From Pantoea dispersa (GTDB lineage Bacteria; Pseudomonadota; Gammaproteobacteria; Enterobacterales; Enterobacteriaceae), in NCBI RefSeq assembly GCF_014155765.1, contig NZ_SCKT01000009.1, positions 62,001 to 126,000 on the forward strand: a stretch of 64,000 nucleotides of DNA, in the 5' to 3' direction. Made by a program: the position numbers and the translations under genes. This document shows, piece by piece, positions 1 through 9,535 of the stretch. Under the pieces are notes generated by a model, which ran no database searches, was not told the DNA's origin, and worked only from the letters and a program-made list of their open reading frames with translations. The first letter of the stretch is position 1, and each line of letters begins with the position of its first letter.

Positions 1-617
1 AAGGCATTCTGGCACAGAAACCGACGCTGGTACTGGCCAGCGCGCTGGCTAAACCGTCGCTGGTGTTGCAGCAGGTGGCGGACGCCGGGGTAACGGTGGT
101 GGAGGTCAGTGGGGATAACCGCCTCGACGCCATCACGGACAAAATCGCCACCATTGGCAAAGCGCTGCAGCGTGAACAGGCGGCCCGCGCGTTGATCGAC
201 AAGGTCAACAAACAGCGTGCGCAGCTACCGCAGCGGCCGCTGCCGGTGAAAGTGCTGTTTATCATGGCGCACGGTGGATTACGTACCCAGGCGGCTGGTG
301 CGCAGACCGGCGCTGACGGCGCAATTCGCGCTGCCGGCCTGGTCAATGCCATGGGCGCGGTGCCGCACTATCAGCAGCTGTCGCAGGAGGGCGTCGTGGC
401 GGCGGCACCGGATTTGGTGGTGGTCGGCGAAGAGGGGCTGCGCACGCTGGGTGGCGAACAGGCGGTGTGGGCGCTGCCGGGCCTGCAGTTGACGCCGGCC
501 GGCCAGCATCACGCGCTGCTGGTGATTGATGAGATGGCGCTGCTGAGTTTCGGCCTCGATACGCCGGACGCGATTTTGCGCCTGCGCCATGCGGCGGAAG
601 CCGTGCAGCATGATTAA
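1..617 (+). CDS. hmuT: Hemin ABC transporter periplasmic binding protein HmuT (5' truncated by window)
   Basis: The reading frame is open from base 3 and ends with TAA at 615-617, so only the C-terminal part (about 205 residues) is present. The visible sequence has the periplasmic-binding-protein pattern of the HmuT/TroA-like class: an opening segment with KPTLVLAS, then VADAGVTVVEVSGD, and a C-terminal alpha/beta lobe. It should deliver hemin to the permease HmuU. The stop overlaps the likely hmuU start (ATG at 610) and hmuV follows, so hmuTUV form one coupled operon. The signal peptide and any hmuR/hmuS genes lie outside the window. Other siderophore-binding proteins are possible, but the order binding protein, FecCD permease, ATPase fits HmuTUV best. 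Confidence 0.85.
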   Translation, partial: GILAQKPTLVLASALAKPSLVLQQVADAGVTVVEVSGDNRLDAITDKIATIGKALQREQAARALIDKVNKQRAQLPQRPLPVKVLFIMAHGGLRTQAAGAQTGADGAIRAAGLVNAMGAVPHYQQLSQEGVVAAAPDLVVVGEEGLRTLGGEQAVWALPGLQLTPAGQHHALLVIDEMALLSFGLDTPDAILRLRHAAEAVQHD

Positions 618-1611
618 CCGCCTGATGATGCGCTGGCTGATGTTAATGAGTATCAGCATGCTGGTGTGCATGCTGCTGGCGGCCAACCTCGGCGCGATGC
701 CGCTGTCGCTGCGCACGCTGTGGCAGGCGCCGCTCAGCGATCTGGCCTGGCAAATCTGGCTCACAATTCGCCTGCCGCGCGTATTGCTGGCGGTGCTGAC
801 TGGCATGGCGCTGGCGGTGTCCGGCGCGGTGATGCAGGGGCTGTTTCGTAATCCGCTGGCCGATCCCGGACTGCTGGGTATCAGCAGCGGTGCCGGGCTG
901 GCGGTGGCGCTCTCAGTGGTGTTGCCGGTCAGCCTGCCGCCGCTGCTGGCGCTCTGGCTGCCCTCGCTGGCAGCGTTTGCCGGCAGCCTGGTAGTAACGC
1001 TGCTGATCTTCAGCTTTAGCCGGCTGGCGCAGGGCCAGCTGGCGCGCCTGCTGCTGGTGGGCATTGCGATTAATGCGCTATGCGGCGCGGCGGTTGGCGT
1101 GCTGTCGTGGCTGAGCAACGACCAGCAGCTGCGTCAGCTGTCGCTGTGGGGCATGGGCAGCCTGACGGGTGCCCAGTGGCCGAGCCTGCTGGTGTGCGCG
1201 CTGCTGATTGTTCCGGCGCTGCTGCTGGTACAGACGCGCGCGCGTCGCCTCAATCTGCTGCAGCTGGGCGAAGAGGACGCGCACTATATGGGCGTCGATG
1301 TTAAACGCACGCAGCGCCAGCTGCTGGTGCTGAGTGCGCTGCTGGTGGGCACGGCGGTGGCGGTCAGCGGCATTATCGGTTTTGTCGGGCTGGTGGTGCC
1401 GCACGTGATGCGTTTTTGTCTCGGCAGTGACCACCGCTGGCTGCTGCCGGGCGCGGCGCTGGCGGGAGCGATTCTGCTGTTGCTGGCGGATACGCTGGCG
1501 CGCACCGTGGTGATTCCGGCCGAAATGCCGGTCGGGCTGCTAACCAGTCTGCTGGGCGGGCCGTGGTTCCTGTGGCAGATTCTGCGCCAGCAAAGGGGGC
1601 TGAATGAGTGA
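610..1611 (+). CDS. hmuU: Hemin ABC transporter permease HmuU (FecCD family)
   Basis: Inner-membrane permease of the FecCD/BtuC family, 333 residues from ATG 610. I prefer this start over the in-frame ATG at 589 because it overlaps the hmuT stop as ATGATTAA and gives the usual family length. The protein is almost wholly hydrophobic with about nine or ten transmembrane segments. Family marks include LPRVLLAVLTGMALAVSGAV near residue 55, the NPLADPGLLGISSGAG segment near residue 85 and GFVGLVVPHVMR near residue 255. It forms the channel through which hemin is moved by the ATPase HmuV, encoded just downstream with an 8-base overlap. Confidence 0.92.
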   Translation: MINRLMMRWLMLMSISMLVCMLLAANLGAMPLSLRTLWQAPLSDLAWQIWLTIRLPRVLLAVLTGMALAVSGAVMQGLFRNPLADPGLLGISSGAGLAVALSVVLPVSLPPLLALWLPSLAAFAGSLVVTLLIFSFSRLAQGQLARLLLVGIAINALCGAAVGVLSWLSNDQQLRQLSLWGMGSLTGAQWPSLLVCALLIVPALLLVQTRARRLNLLQLGEEDAHYMGVDVKRTQRQLLVLSALLVGTAVAVSGIIGFVGLVVPHVMRFCLGSDHRWLLPGAALAGAILLLLADTLARTVVIPAEMPVGLLTSLLGGPWFLWQILRQQRGLNE

Positions 1612-2383
1612 GCAGTTGCAGGCGCGCGGACTGCGGTTTTGCCGGGGAACGCGTACCTTAATCGATGATGTCTCCCTGACGCTGCCGCCGGGCGAAATGG
1701 TTGCCCTGATCGGTCCTAACGGTGCCGGTAAGTCGACGCTGCTGCGGCTGCTGACCGGCTTTCTGCACGCGGACGCCGGTGAATGCTGGCTGGGCGATCG
1801 TCCACTGGCGGCCTGGCCGCGCGAACCGCTGGCGCAGCGCCGCGCGGTGATGCGCCAGCAAAACAGCGTCACCTTTCCGCTGCCGGCTGCCGACGTGGTG
1901 GCGATGGGGCGCGCACCCTGGCCGGCCGGTAACTGCCAGGCGGTGGTGCAGGAGGTGATGCAGTTAACCGGCAGCGCGCCGCTGGCGCAGCGCGACTATC
2001 GCTCGCTGTCGGGCGGGGAGCAGCAGCGCGTGCAGCTGGCCCGGGTGCTGGCGCAGCTGTGGCATGACGACGGTCCGCGCGGCTGGCTGTTGCTGGATGA
2101 ACCCACCTCCGCGCTCGATCTCTACTGGCAGCAGTCCACTCTGCGCCTGCTGCACCAGCTGACGCGCAATGGCCGCTTCAGCGTCTGCGCGGTGCTGCAC
2201 GATTTGAATCTGGCCTCACTGTGGTCGGATCGGGTGTTGTTGTTACACCACGGCCAGCTGGTGGCGCAGGGCGCGCCGCACGCGGTGATGACCGAACCGA
2301 TCCTGACGCGCTGGTATCAGGCCGACCTGCAGGTGGTTACGCCGCCAGCGCAGGATCGGCCGCAGATACAGCTGCGGCCATAA
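1604..2383 (+). CDS. hmuV: Hemin import ATP-binding protein HmuV
   Basis: ATPase subunit of the hemin importer, 259 residues, cytoplasmic face of the inner membrane. Walker A GPNGAGKS lies at residues 37-44, the signature LSGGEQQR near 135, Walker B WLLLDEP near 163 and the switch histidine in LHDLN near 195. The ATG at 1604 overlaps the end of hmuU, giving tight translational coupling. The gene ends 17 bases before the 3' end of acuI, which converges from the other strand; no clear terminator is visible in that gap. Confidence 0.93.
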   Translation: MSEQLQARGLRFCRGTRTLIDDVSLTLPPGEMVALIGPNGAGKSTLLRLLTGFLHADAGECWLGDRPLAAWPREPLAQRRAVMRQQNSVTFPLPAADVVAMGRAPWPAGNCQAVVQEVMQLTGSAPLAQRDYRSLSGGEQQRVQLARVLAQLWHDDGPRGWLLLDEPTSALDLYWQQSTLRLLHQLTRNGRFSVCAVLHDLNLASLWSDRVLLLHHGQLVAQGAPHAVMTEPILTRWYQADLQVVTPPAQDRPQIQLRP

Positions 2384-2400
2384 CGGCATCCTGCACCGGG

Positions 2401-3393
2401 TCAGGGCGCCTGGCGGCAATCGACAATCAGCCGCCCACGCACCTGGCCTGCCAGCAGCTGTTCTGCGCCTGCGCGCGCCTCGCTCAGTGGAATCACTTTG
2501 GTCATTTGCTCCAGCAGCGCGCCGTCAACCAGTTCCGCCAGACGCTGCCACGCCTGCTGACGCAGCGGTTTGGCGCACATCACGCTGTCCACGCCGGCCA
2601 GCGTAACGCCGCGCAGAATAAACGGCGCAACGCTGGTGGGCAGATCGAGGCCCTGCGCCATGCCGCAGGCGGCGACCACGCCGTCGCGCTGGATCCCGGC
2701 TAACACATTGGCCAGCGTGTGGCTGCCGACGCTATCGATCGCGGCGGCCCAGCGCTCTTTCGCCAGCGGTTTGCCGGGCGCGCTCAGTTCGTTACGGTCG
2801 ATAATCGCGGAGGCGCCGAGCGTATCGAGCAGGTAGGCGCTGTCGCTGGCGCGGCCGCTGGATGCCACGACCTCATAGCCGAGACGTGCCAGCAGGCTCA
2901 CGCTGAAGCTGCCCACGCCGCCGCTGGCACCGGTAACCAGCACCGGACCGTGCTGCGGTGTGATGCCCTGTTTTTCCAGCGCCAGCACGCACAGCATCGC
3001 GGTAAAGCCGGCGGTGCCAATCGCCATGGTTTGCAGCGGGCTGAGCGCCGCCGGGACCTTGACCAGCCAGTCGCCGGAGACGCTGGCTTTCTGCGCCAGC
3101 CCGCCCCAGTGTTTTTCACCCACGCCCCAGCCGGTGAGCAGCGCAACATCGTCCTGCTGCCACTCCGGATGACGGCTGTGGATCACCCGGCCAACAAAAT
3201 CGATGCCCGGCACCATGGGAAACTGGCGCACAATCGGCCCTTTATTACAGATGGCCAGCGCGTCTTTGTAGTTGAGGGTGGAGTAGCTTACTTCGAGGGT
3301 AACATCCTGATCGGGCAATTGTTGCTCTGACAGATCCTGCAGGGATGTGCGGTATCCCTGTTCATCATTTTCAATGACCAGTGCCTTGAACAT
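2401..3393 (-). CDS. acuI: Acrylyl-CoA reductase / YhdH-family quinone oxidoreductase AcuI
   Basis: Zinc-free medium-chain dehydrogenase/reductase, 330 residues, close to the 324 of E. coli AcuI (YhdH). The N-terminal GroES-like domain carries YSTLNYKDALA (residues 37-47) and the VPGIDFVG segment near 61; the Rossmann fold has the NADPH loop GASGGVGS at 155-162; the C-terminal part has the family stretch GVDSVM. The family reduces acryloyl-CoA to propionyl-CoA with NADPH and may protect against toxic acryloyl-CoA. It stands alone, convergent with hmuV, with about 300 bases of non-coding DNA upstream towards the speC leader. Confidence 0.9.
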   Translation of the reverse strand: MFKALVIENDEQGYRTSLQDLSEQQLPDQDVTLEVSYSTLNYKDALAICNKGPIVRQFPMVPGIDFVGRVIHSRHPEWQQDDVALLTGWGVGEKHWGGLAQKASVSGDWLVKVPAALSPLQTMAIGTAGFTAMLCVLALEKQGITPQHGPVLVTGASGGVGSFSVSLLARLGYEVVASSGRASDSAYLLDTLGASAIIDRNELSAPGKPLAKERWAAAIDSVGSHTLANVLAGIQRDGVVAACGMAQGLDLPTSVAPFILRGVTLAGVDSVMCAKPLRQQAWQRLAELVDGALLEQMTKVIPLSEARAGAEQLLAGQVRGRLIVDCRQAP

Positions 3394-3650
3394 GCAGCCT
3401 CCGGCTGGTTGGGAGAAGTGCGCTCCATAGTACGCTTCTGCCGCAGGGAGTGCCAGGCGGATGGGCGCGGCAGGCGGTCGCTATCGCACCGGTGTTACAT
3501 TCTGCATAACTTTGCGTAATCTTCGACTATTCAGGCAGTTAAAAATAGACGCCTTAACTATTATTCATGTAAATCAATGAAGTAGCGCATTGGCGTTCTG
3601 CATCAAAATTCCGCCCTGATTGGTTGTTCGCGGGAAAAAAAGATGCCATC
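3394..3650. other. Divergent intergenic region between acuI and the speC leader
   Basis: About 260 bases without a convincing gene. The stretch near 3535-3590 is AT-rich and is the probable promoter zone for acuI (leftwards) and the speC transcript (rightwards). I could not fix -35/-10 pairs with confidence and see no repeat or RNA structure that stands out. Confidence 0.4.
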
Positions 3651-3696
3651 ATGTCGCCCGAATTTATTCCCCATCTTCATCGCTGAGGACGCCGCC

Positions 3697-3795
3697 ATGT
3701 CCGGTACAATGCACATCTGCACTTGTCGCCGTGCGCTTCATGACAAGCGCGCCTCTGTCATCTGTTGTTCGCATTTCCCGCTCACCATGCGGTGA
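3697..3795 (+). CDS. Candidate leader peptide upstream of speC (SpeFL-like)
   Basis: A 32-codon ORF starts at ATG 3697 with a well-placed Shine-Dalgarno GAGGA at 3685-3689 (7-base spacing) and ends with TGA at 3793, 158 bases before speC. The peptide begins MSGTMHICTCRRALHDKR and ends with HFPLTMR. Its spacing of T-M, H-I, R-R, H and K resembles what I recall of E. coli SpeFL, the ornithine-sensing leader of speF. A hairpin CTCACC-ATGC-GGTGAG (3781-3796) covers the stop codon. A shorter ORF at 3651-3686 ends inside its Shine-Dalgarno. An in-frame ATG at 3643 would give a longer 50-codon version but has no clear ribosome site. Function is inferred. Confidence 0.5.
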   Translation: MSGTMHICTCRRALHDKRASVICCSHFPLTMR

Positions 3796-3953
3796 GGCTA
3801 CGCCCCGTTCGCTGTTGGATATGAGTAAAGACAGACGCGATCTGGCTTTACTGATGTCTATCGGTTGCGGCCGCCGGACGTTATTCGCCGGGGAAATTTC
3901 CTCATTGCTGTGCCACTGGCACCCACTCATCCTTCATTACGGGGATTTGTGTT

Positions 3954-6101
3954 ATGAACCCATTGAAAATTGCTGCCAGCGTAGCGGTAGCGCCAAGCCT
4001 GAGTCTCAACACCGCGCGCGACGTGGTGACGCTGGATAATACCGATTTCACCGACGTGGCCGCGGTAGTGGTCTCGCTGGCCGATACACGCAGCGGCGTG
4101 CTGACGCTGCTGCGCCAGACTGGCTTCAATCTGCCGGTGTTTGTCGCGAACGCCTTTGATGACGCGGTGCTGACGCTGCCGGGCGTGACCGGAGAGATCA
4201 ACGGCGCAGCGGAAGAGTGGCAGGCGCTGGAGCAGGCGGCGCAGGCGTACGAGGCGGAACTGCTGCCGCCGTTTTTCGACACCCTGACGCGCTATGTCGA
4301 TATGCAGAACAGCACCTTTGCCTGTCCGGGCCATCAGGGCGGGGCGTTTTTCCGCCGCCATCCGGCCGGACGTCAGTTTTATGAGTTCTACGGCGAGAAC
4401 GTCTTTCGCTCCGATATGTGTAACGCGGACGTCAAGCTGGGCGATTTACTGATCCACGAAGGCTCGGCCAAGGATGCGCAGAAATATGCCGCGCGCGTGT
4501 TCAACGCCGATAAAACCTACTTCGTGCTGAACGGCACCTCCAGCGCCAACAAAGTGGTGACCAATGCGCTGCTGACGCGCGGCGATCTGGTGCTGTTTGA
4601 CCGCAATAACCATAAATCTAACCACCACGGTGCGCTGATCCAGGCAGGCGCCACGCCGGTTTATCTGGAAGCGGCGCGTAATCCGTTTGGTTTTATTGGC
4701 GGCATCGATGCGCACTGTTTCGACGAGACGTATCTGCGCGAGCAGGTGCGCCAGGTCACGCCACAGCGCGCGGATCAGCCGCGCCCGTTCCGGCTGGCGA
4801 TCATCCAGCTTGGTACCTACGATGGCACGGTATACAACGCGCGCCAGGTGGTGGATCGCATCGGGCATCTGTGTGACTACATTCTGTTTGATTCGGCATG
4901 GCTGGGTTATGAGCAGTTTATTCCGCTGATGGCCGGCTGCTCGCCGCTGACGCTGGAGCTCAATGAGAACGATCCGGGAATTTTTGTCACCCAGTCGGTG
5001 CATAAGCAGCTGGCGGGCTTCTCGCAGACTTCGCAGATTCACAAGAAAGATAACCATATTCGCGGCCAGAAACGCTTCTGCCCACACAAGCGGCTGAACA
5101 ACGCGTTTATGCTGCACGCCTCAACCAGCCCGTTCTATCCGCTGTTCGCTGCGCTGGATATCAACGCCAGAATGCATCAGGGCGAAGCGGGGCGCAGCAT
5201 GTGGCACGACTGCGTCACGCTGGGCATTGAGGCACGCAAAGCGATCCTTGAGCGCTGCAGCCTGATTCAGCCCTTCCTGCCGGAGCAGGTGCACGGCAAG
5301 GCATGGCAGGCGGCAGAAACCGCCACCATCGCCGCCGATCCGGCGTATTTCAGCTTCGAACCGGGCGCGAAGTGGCACGGTTTTGCCGGTTACGATGCCG
5401 GACAGTATCTGGTGGACCCGTGCAAGCTGCTGCTCACCACGCCAGGCATCGATGCCACCAGCGGCGAATACACCCGCTTTGGCATTCCGGCCACCATTCT
5501 CGCCAACTATCTGCGCGAGAACGGTATCGTGCCGGAGAAGTGCGATCTCAACTCAATCCTGTTCCTGCTGACCCCAGCGGAAACGCCGGAAAAAATGGCG
5601 CATCTGGTGGCGATGCTGGAGCAGTTTGAACAGCACGTGCGGGAAGATGCGCTGCTGGCCGAAGTGCTGCCGAGCGTGTATCGCAGGCACGTCGAGCGCT
5701 ATCAGGGCTACACGCTGCGTCGCCTGTGCCAGGAGATGCACGATTTGTACGTCAGCTACGACGTTAAGGATCTGCAGCGCGACATGTTCCGCCAGGCGTG
5801 TTTCCCGAAAGTCGAGGTCAATCCGCAGGATGCGCATCAGGCGTATATTCGCGGTGACGTTGAGCTGGTGCCGATCGCCAGTGCCGAAGGGCGCATTGCC
5901 GCCGAGGGGGCGCTGCCGTATCCGCCGGGTGTGCTGTGCGTGGTGCCAGGCGAAACCTGGGGCGGGGCAGTGCAGCGCTATTTCCTCGCGCTGGAAGCGG
6001 GTATCAATCTGCTGCCGGGCTTTTCACCGGAGTTGCAGGGGGTTTACACCGAGGAGGATGACAGCGGGCACAAGCGGTTAGTGGCGAATATGATGTTGTA
6101 G
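3954..6101 (+). CDS. speC: Constitutive ornithine decarboxylase SpeC
   Basis: PLP-dependent decarboxylase (fold type I, group III) converting ornithine to putrescine, 715 residues against 711 in E. coli. The N-terminal wing domain is followed by the PLP domain with CPGHQGGAF near 122, NGTSSANK near 193, FDRNNHKSNHHGA near 216 and the lysine that should bind PLP at K351 in TQSVHKQ; the C-terminal domain has PYPPGVLCVVPGE. The extended similarity to SpeC, including its N-terminal start NIAAS-like region and TDFTDVAAVV, argues for SpeC over SpeF. It is monocistronic, followed by a perfect hairpin at 6125-6158, and preceded by a long leader that carries a candidate leader peptide. Confidence 0.93.
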   Translation: MNPLKIAASVAVAPSLSLNTARDVVTLDNTDFTDVAAVVVSLADTRSGVLTLLRQTGFNLPVFVANAFDDAVLTLPGVTGEINGAAEEWQALEQAAQAYEAELLPPFFDTLTRYVDMQNSTFACPGHQGGAFFRRHPAGRQFYEFYGENVFRSDMCNADVKLGDLLIHEGSAKDAQKYAARVFNADKTYFVLNGTSSANKVVTNALLTRGDLVLFDRNNHKSNHHGALIQAGATPVYLEAARNPFGFIGGIDAHCFDETYLREQVRQVTPQRADQPRPFRLAIIQLGTYDGTVYNARQVVDRIGHLCDYILFDSAWLGYEQFIPLMAGCSPLTLELNENDPGIFVTQSVHKQLAGFSQTSQIHKKDNHIRGQKRFCPHKRLNNAFMLHASTSPFYPLFAALDINARMHQGEAGRSMWHDCVTLGIEARKAILERCSLIQPFLPEQVHGKAWQAAETATIAADPAYFSFEPGAKWHGFAGYDAGQYLVDPCKLLLTTPGIDATSGEYTRFGIPATILANYLRENGIVPEKCDLNSILFLLTPAETPEKMAHLVAMLEQFEQHVREDALLAEVLPSVYRRHVERYQGYTLRRLCQEMHDLYVSYDVKDLQRDMFRQACFPKVEVNPQDAHQAYIRGDVELVPIASAEGRIAAEGALPYPPGVLCVVPGETWGGAVQRYFLALEAGINLLPGFSPELQGVYTEEDDSGHKRLVANMML

Positions 6102-6124
6102 GAGGGGGCTGTTCCCCCACCGCA

Positions 6125-6158
6125 CGCCACCTTCTCCCGCAGGCGGGAGAAGGTGGCG
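6125..6158. repeat. Perfect 16-bp inverted repeat between speC and mltC
   Basis: A 16-base stem with a 2-base loop: the left arm runs 6125-6140 and contains CCACCTTCTCCCGC, the loop is AG, and the right arm 6143-6158 is its exact complement. There is no T-run, so it is not a textbook terminator, but it lies between the convergent speC and mltC and could block or protect both 3' ends. Its TCTCCCGC/GCGGGAGA core is shared with the palindromic element at 49958-50187. Confidence 0.75.
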
Positions 6159-6169
6159 ATGAGCGCTAA

Positions 6170-7249
6170 TCAATAACGGTGGTAGCTGCGCTGTGCCTGG
6201 CTCACTTTGTACAGATAGCGGCGCGACTCGGCCGACGGATGGTTGGTGGTCAGCGTCTGATACACCTGGCTCGGTGACATGCCGTTGATGGTGGCGAAGG
6301 CGCGGTCTTTATCGCTGGAGAACACGCGCAGCACGCTGCCCGCCCCGCCGTTATAAGCGGTGATCACTGCGTAACGGCGCGATAGCGGATCCTGAATCCC
6401 GCCGAGATAGCTCTTCTGCAGCAGCGACAGATAAGCGGTACCGGCATCAATGTTATTGGCCGGATCGAGCAGATAGCTGCGGCTCGGTTTACCCCATTTG
6501 CCCTTCATGCGGAACACATCGACCCCGGCAGTATGCTGCACCACCTGCATCAGACCCAGCGCATCGGCGTTGCTTACCGCATAAGGGTTGAAGCTCGATT
6601 CGGTCTGCATGATCGCCAGAATCAGCGAGGCATCAACGCCATACTGTTCGGCGGCTTTGCGCACCAGCGGCAGATATTTATGCGCACGTTTGTCGAGGTG
6701 GTTGGGCACCATCGGAATGGTCACCGACCAGATAACGTGCAGCCCGGAGGTGCGTCTCTGCAGTTTGTTCTGAATCAGGTAATCGGCAAAGTTACCGGCG
6801 CGTCCCTGCCAGCGGATCGGCTGACCGGTATTATCCAGCACCTGGCCGTAGAGCAGCGGCTCTTTACTGATCTGAATATCGTTGGCGTCGGAGTAGAGAT
6901 CGACGTTGCCCGGATCGTCACCAATCAACAGCGTGGTGATGATGGCCTGACGCAGGCTGGCCATCGGATCGGTGCCGGAAATGGTCTCAATGGTGATGCT
7001 ACCGCTGTCGAAGTTGATGTGACTGCGGGTGTAATAGTTATCGCTGTATTTGACGTAGTCCTTGGGTCCGGCGATCAGAACCTCATTGATTCCCCAGATA
7101 TTCTCGATGTTGGCGGCAAATTGCCCCATCAGAATGTCAAAACCGTTGGTGTCCTTAACCCACTCTTCATGGTACTGCGATTTTTTTTGTCCGGAGCAGG
7201 AGACTAACAGGGGTGCGATGACCAGCAGTGCTATCAGTTTTTTATTCAT
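6170..7249 (-). CDS. mltC: Membrane-bound lytic murein transglycosylase C
   Basis: Outer-membrane lipoprotein that cleaves the MurNAc-GlcNAc bond of peptidoglycan with formation of anhydro-muramic ends. Residues 1-17 are a lipoprotein signal with lipobox LVSC and lipidated C18. The N-terminal MltC domain spans about 25-185, and the SLT catalytic domain 190-359 contains the catalytic glutamate E217 in the ESSFNP motif and the ALGLMQV and AYNGGAGSV motifs. Length 359 equals the E. coli protein. It follows mutY-yggX on the same strand as in E. coli, though a terminator (7271-7297) separates it from yggX. Confidence 0.95.
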   Translation of the reverse strand: MNKKLIALLVIAPLLVSCSGQKKSQYHEEWVKDTNGFDILMGQFAANIENIWGINEVLIAGPKDYVKYSDNYYTRSHINFDSGSITIETISGTDPMASLRQAIITTLLIGDDPGNVDLYSDANDIQISKEPLLYGQVLDNTGQPIRWQGRAGNFADYLIQNKLQRRTSGLHVIWSVTIPMVPNHLDKRAHKYLPLVRKAAEQYGVDASLILAIMQTESSFNPYAVSNADALGLMQVVQHTAGVDVFRMKGKWGKPSRSYLLDPANNIDAGTAYLSLLQKSYLGGIQDPLSRRYAVITAYNGGAGSVLRVFSSDKDRAFATINGMSPSQVYQTLTTNHPSAESRRYLYKVSQAQRSYHRY

Positions 7250-7270
7250 TGTGAATGCGTGCCTGACTCG

Positions 7271-7297
7271 AAAAAGAGGGCCTCAAAGGGAGGCCCT
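7271..7297 (-). terminator. Rho-independent terminator after yggX
   Basis: Read on the minus strand, the arms AGGGCCTC and GAGGCCCT form an 8-bp stem with a short loop, followed by a run of five T. It lies directly after the yggX stop (7304) and before mltC, so mltC probably has its own promoter or depends on read-through. Confidence 0.75.
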
Positions 7298-7303
7298 GAA
7301 CGT

Positions 7304-7576
7304 TTATTTTTCTGGCGGGGTGTAACCTTCAATGTGCACATCTTTGCCTTCGAACAGGAAATTCACCATCTCCTTCTCCAGCACTTTGCGATCTTCCGGG
7401 TTCATCATGTTGAGCTTCTTCTCGTTGATCAACATGGTCTGCTTGGACATCCACTGCTGCCAGGCTTCTTTGGAAATCTCATTGTAGATGCGCTTACCCA
7501 GTTCGCCAGGATAGAGCTGAAAGTCCTGGCCTTCAGCTTCGCGTTGCAGATAAGAACAAAAAATGGTGCGGCTCAT
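7304..7576 (-). CDS. yggX: Fe(2+)-trafficking / oxidative damage protection protein YggX
   Basis: Small cytoplasmic protein of 90 residues, family length 91 in E. coli. The start [10 protein letters not shown] contains the conserved cysteine C7; the rest matches YggX throughout, including [10 protein letters not shown] and [16 protein letters not shown]. The family supports Fe-S cluster integrity and resistance to superoxide. Its ATG shares one base with the mutY stop (TAATG arrangement at 7574-7578), so it is translationally coupled to mutY, itself an Fe-S enzyme. Confidence 0.95.
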   Translation of the reverse strand: MSRTIFCSYLQREAEGQDFQLYPGELGKRIYNEISKEAWQQWMSKQTMLINEKKLNMMNPEDRKVLEKEMVNFLFEGKDVHIEGYTPPEK

Positions 7577-8658
7577 TACTCTTCCTCTTCGGTCAAACTG
7601 GTTCGCAGTTGAAGCTGCCGGGGATGGCGCAGCTCATGCAGCAGGCGCTCTACCGGCGCGGCCAGCCCCACTGACGGTGGTTGCGCTAAGTTATACCAGA
7701 GACCGCCGGCTTCATCCATCAGCGACCCGGAGGAAGGCCACGCCAGCCACATAGGCACAATATCTAAGTGGAAATGGCTGAAGGTGTGACGAAACGCGGT
7801 AAGCTGCTGCGGTTTCGCGTAGATGCCGCGCGCCGCCAGCCAGTCAGTCAGCGCTTGCTCACTGGTGAACTGCGGGAAGCAGAACAGGCCGCCCCACAAA
7901 CCCACCGGCGGACGCTGTTCCAGAAACACCTCGTCGCCGTGCTGCAGCATCAGGAACCAGCCGCTGCGCTCTGGTAGCGTGACTTTCGGTTTCTTACCGG
8001 GATAATCAGCCCAGTTGCCTTGTGCATAAGCCGCGCAGCCGCTATTCAGCGGGCAGATTTCGCATTTCGGGCGGGAGCGAGTACACACTAACGCGCCGAG
8101 ATCCATCATCGCCTGATTGAACTGGCTGACGCCTTCCGCTGGCGTGACGTCTTCACTGATCTGCCACAGTCGCTTCTCCACCTCTTTTTTGCCCGGCCAG
8201 CCGCTCACCGCATAGCAGCGTGCCAGCACGCGTTTTACGTTGCCGTCGAGGATCGGGAAATGCAGGCCAAGCGACAGCGACAGGATCGCGCCCGCCGTGG
8301 AGCGGCCGACGCCCGGCAGCGCCGCGACGTCATCGAAATGAGGCGGGAATACGCCGCCGTGCAGCTCAACCACCTGTTTAGCCGCCTTGTGCAGGTTACG
8401 CGCCCGTGCGTAATAGCCGAGGCCGGTCCACAGATGCAGCACTTCATCAAGCGGCGCGGCGGCCAGGTCGGCAACCGTGGGGAAGCGCGCCATAAAGCGT
8501 TCGAAATAGGGAATAACGGTGGCAACCTGCGTCTGCTGCAGCATTACTTCGGAGAGCCACACCTTATAGGGCGTTTTCTCCAGCTGCCACGGCAGAGTTT
8601 TACGGCCAAAGCGTTGGTACCACTCCAGCACCTGTTGCGCGAACTGCGGCGCCTGCAT
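7576..8658 (-). CDS. mutY: Adenine DNA glycosylase MutY
   Basis: Base-excision repair enzyme that removes adenine mispaired with 8-oxoguanine. I place the start at ATG 8658 (MQAPQF), which aligns with E. coli; the frame is open up to 8745 but the extra residues are unlike the family. The HhH-GPD domain has the catalytic glutamate in [10 protein letters not shown] near residue 37, the [10 protein letters not shown] hairpin near 120 and the catalytic aspartate in ILDGNVKR near 138. Four cysteines in the CX6CX2CX5C pattern near 192-208 hold a [4Fe-4S] cluster. The C-terminal NUDIX-like domain recognises 8-oxoG. Divergent from trmB, coupled to yggX. Confidence 0.95.
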   Translation of the reverse strand: MQAPQFAQQVLEWYQRFGRKTLPWQLEKTPYKVWLSEVMLQQTQVATVIPYFERFMARFPTVADLAAAPLDEVLHLWTGLGYYARARNLHKAAKQVVELHGGVFPPHFDDVAALPGVGRSTAGAILSLSLGLHFPILDGNVKRVLARCYAVSGWPGKKEVEKRLWQISEDVTPAEGVSQFNQAMMDLGALVCTRSRPKCEICPLNSGCAAYAQGNWADYPGKKPKVTLPERSGWFLMLQHGDEVFLEQRPPVGLWGGLFCFPQFTSEQALTDWLAARGIYAKPQQLTAFRHTFSHFHLDIVPMWLAWPSSGSLMDEAGGLWYNLAQPPSVGLAAPVERLLHELRHPRQLQLRTSLTEEEE

Positions 8659-8815
8659 CATAAGAAGGAAATTTTCCGTGTTTACTCTACAATCAGGCAG
8701 GAATTCCAGCACAGAGACATCAGGGTGTAAACCGGAAGATTGCAAAGGCTTGCTTCTGTTACTTAACTTTGCATAATGCCCGTTTCCCTGAACAGGCTAA
8801 CCAGCAGGTTTCAAC

Positions 8816-9535
8816 ATGATTAATGACGTCATCACCCCGGAATTTGATGAGAACGGGCGGCCTTTACGCCGTATCCGCAGTTTTGTGCGCCGCCAGGGGC
8901 GCTTAACGAAAGGACAGCAGCTCGCGCTCGACAATTACTGGCCGGAGATGGGCGTCGAGTATCAGCCGCAGCCGCTCGACATGGCCGCGCTGTTTGGCCG
9001 CGAAGCGCCGCTGGTGCTGGAGATCGGGTTTGGCATGGGCGCCTCGCTGGTGACCATGGCGCAGAACAATCCGCATCAGAACTTCCTCGGCATTGAAGTG
9101 CATGCGCCGGGTGTCGGTGCCTGTCTGGCCTCGGCCAAAGAGGCTGGCGTGCAGAATCTGCGCGTGATGTGTCACGATGCGGTGGAAGTGCTGGAAAACA
9201 TGGTGCCGGACAATTCGCTGCGCATGGTGCAGCTGTTTTTCCCGGATCCATGGCATAAGGCGCGCCACAACAAGCGCCGCATTGTCCAGGTACCGTTTGC
9301 CGAGCTGGTGCTGCGCAAGCTGAAGCTGGGCGGCGTGTTCCACATGGCGACCGACTGGGAAGAATACGCCACGCACATGCTGGAAGTGATGAGCAGCATC
9401 GATGGCTATAGCAATCAGTCGGAGAGCCAGAATTACGTGCCGCGTCCGGAAACGCGTCCGTTAACCAAATTTGAGCAGCGCGGGCAGCGACTGGGCCATG
9501 GCGTATGGGATCTGATGTTTGAGAGGGTGAAATAA
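8816..9535 (+). CDS. trmB: tRNA (guanine-N7)-methyltransferase TrmB
   Basis: SAM-dependent methyltransferase forming m7G46 in tRNA, 239 residues as in E. coli. The SAM-binding motif LEIGFGMG lies near residue 68, the acidic motif GIEVH near 93, and the conserved [15 protein letters not shown] near 148 is a family signature. The C-terminal [17 protein letters not shown] closes the domain. It is divergent from mutY, and its stop TAA shares one base with the yggL start. Confidence 0.95.
   Translation: MINDVITPEFDENGRPLRRIRSFVRRQGRLTKGQQLALDNYWPEMGVEYQPQPLDMAALFGREAPLVLEIGFGMGASLVTMAQNNPHQNFLGIEVHAPGVGACLASAKEAGVQNLRVMCHDAVEVLENMVPDNSLRMVQLFFPDPWHKARHNKRRIVQVPFAELVLRKLKLGGVFHMATDWEEYATHMLEVMSSIDGYSNQSESQNYVPRPETRPLTKFEQRGQRLGHGVWDLMFERVK

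Noticed and set aside
3821-4039. ORF running from the speC leader into speC in another frame
   Set aside because: No usable ribosome site (GGA is too close to the ATG) and it overlaps the speC start; considered chance.
8658-8745. Longer N-terminus for MutY
   Set aside because: The extra 29 residues do not resemble the family and the ATG at 8658 aligns with known MutY.
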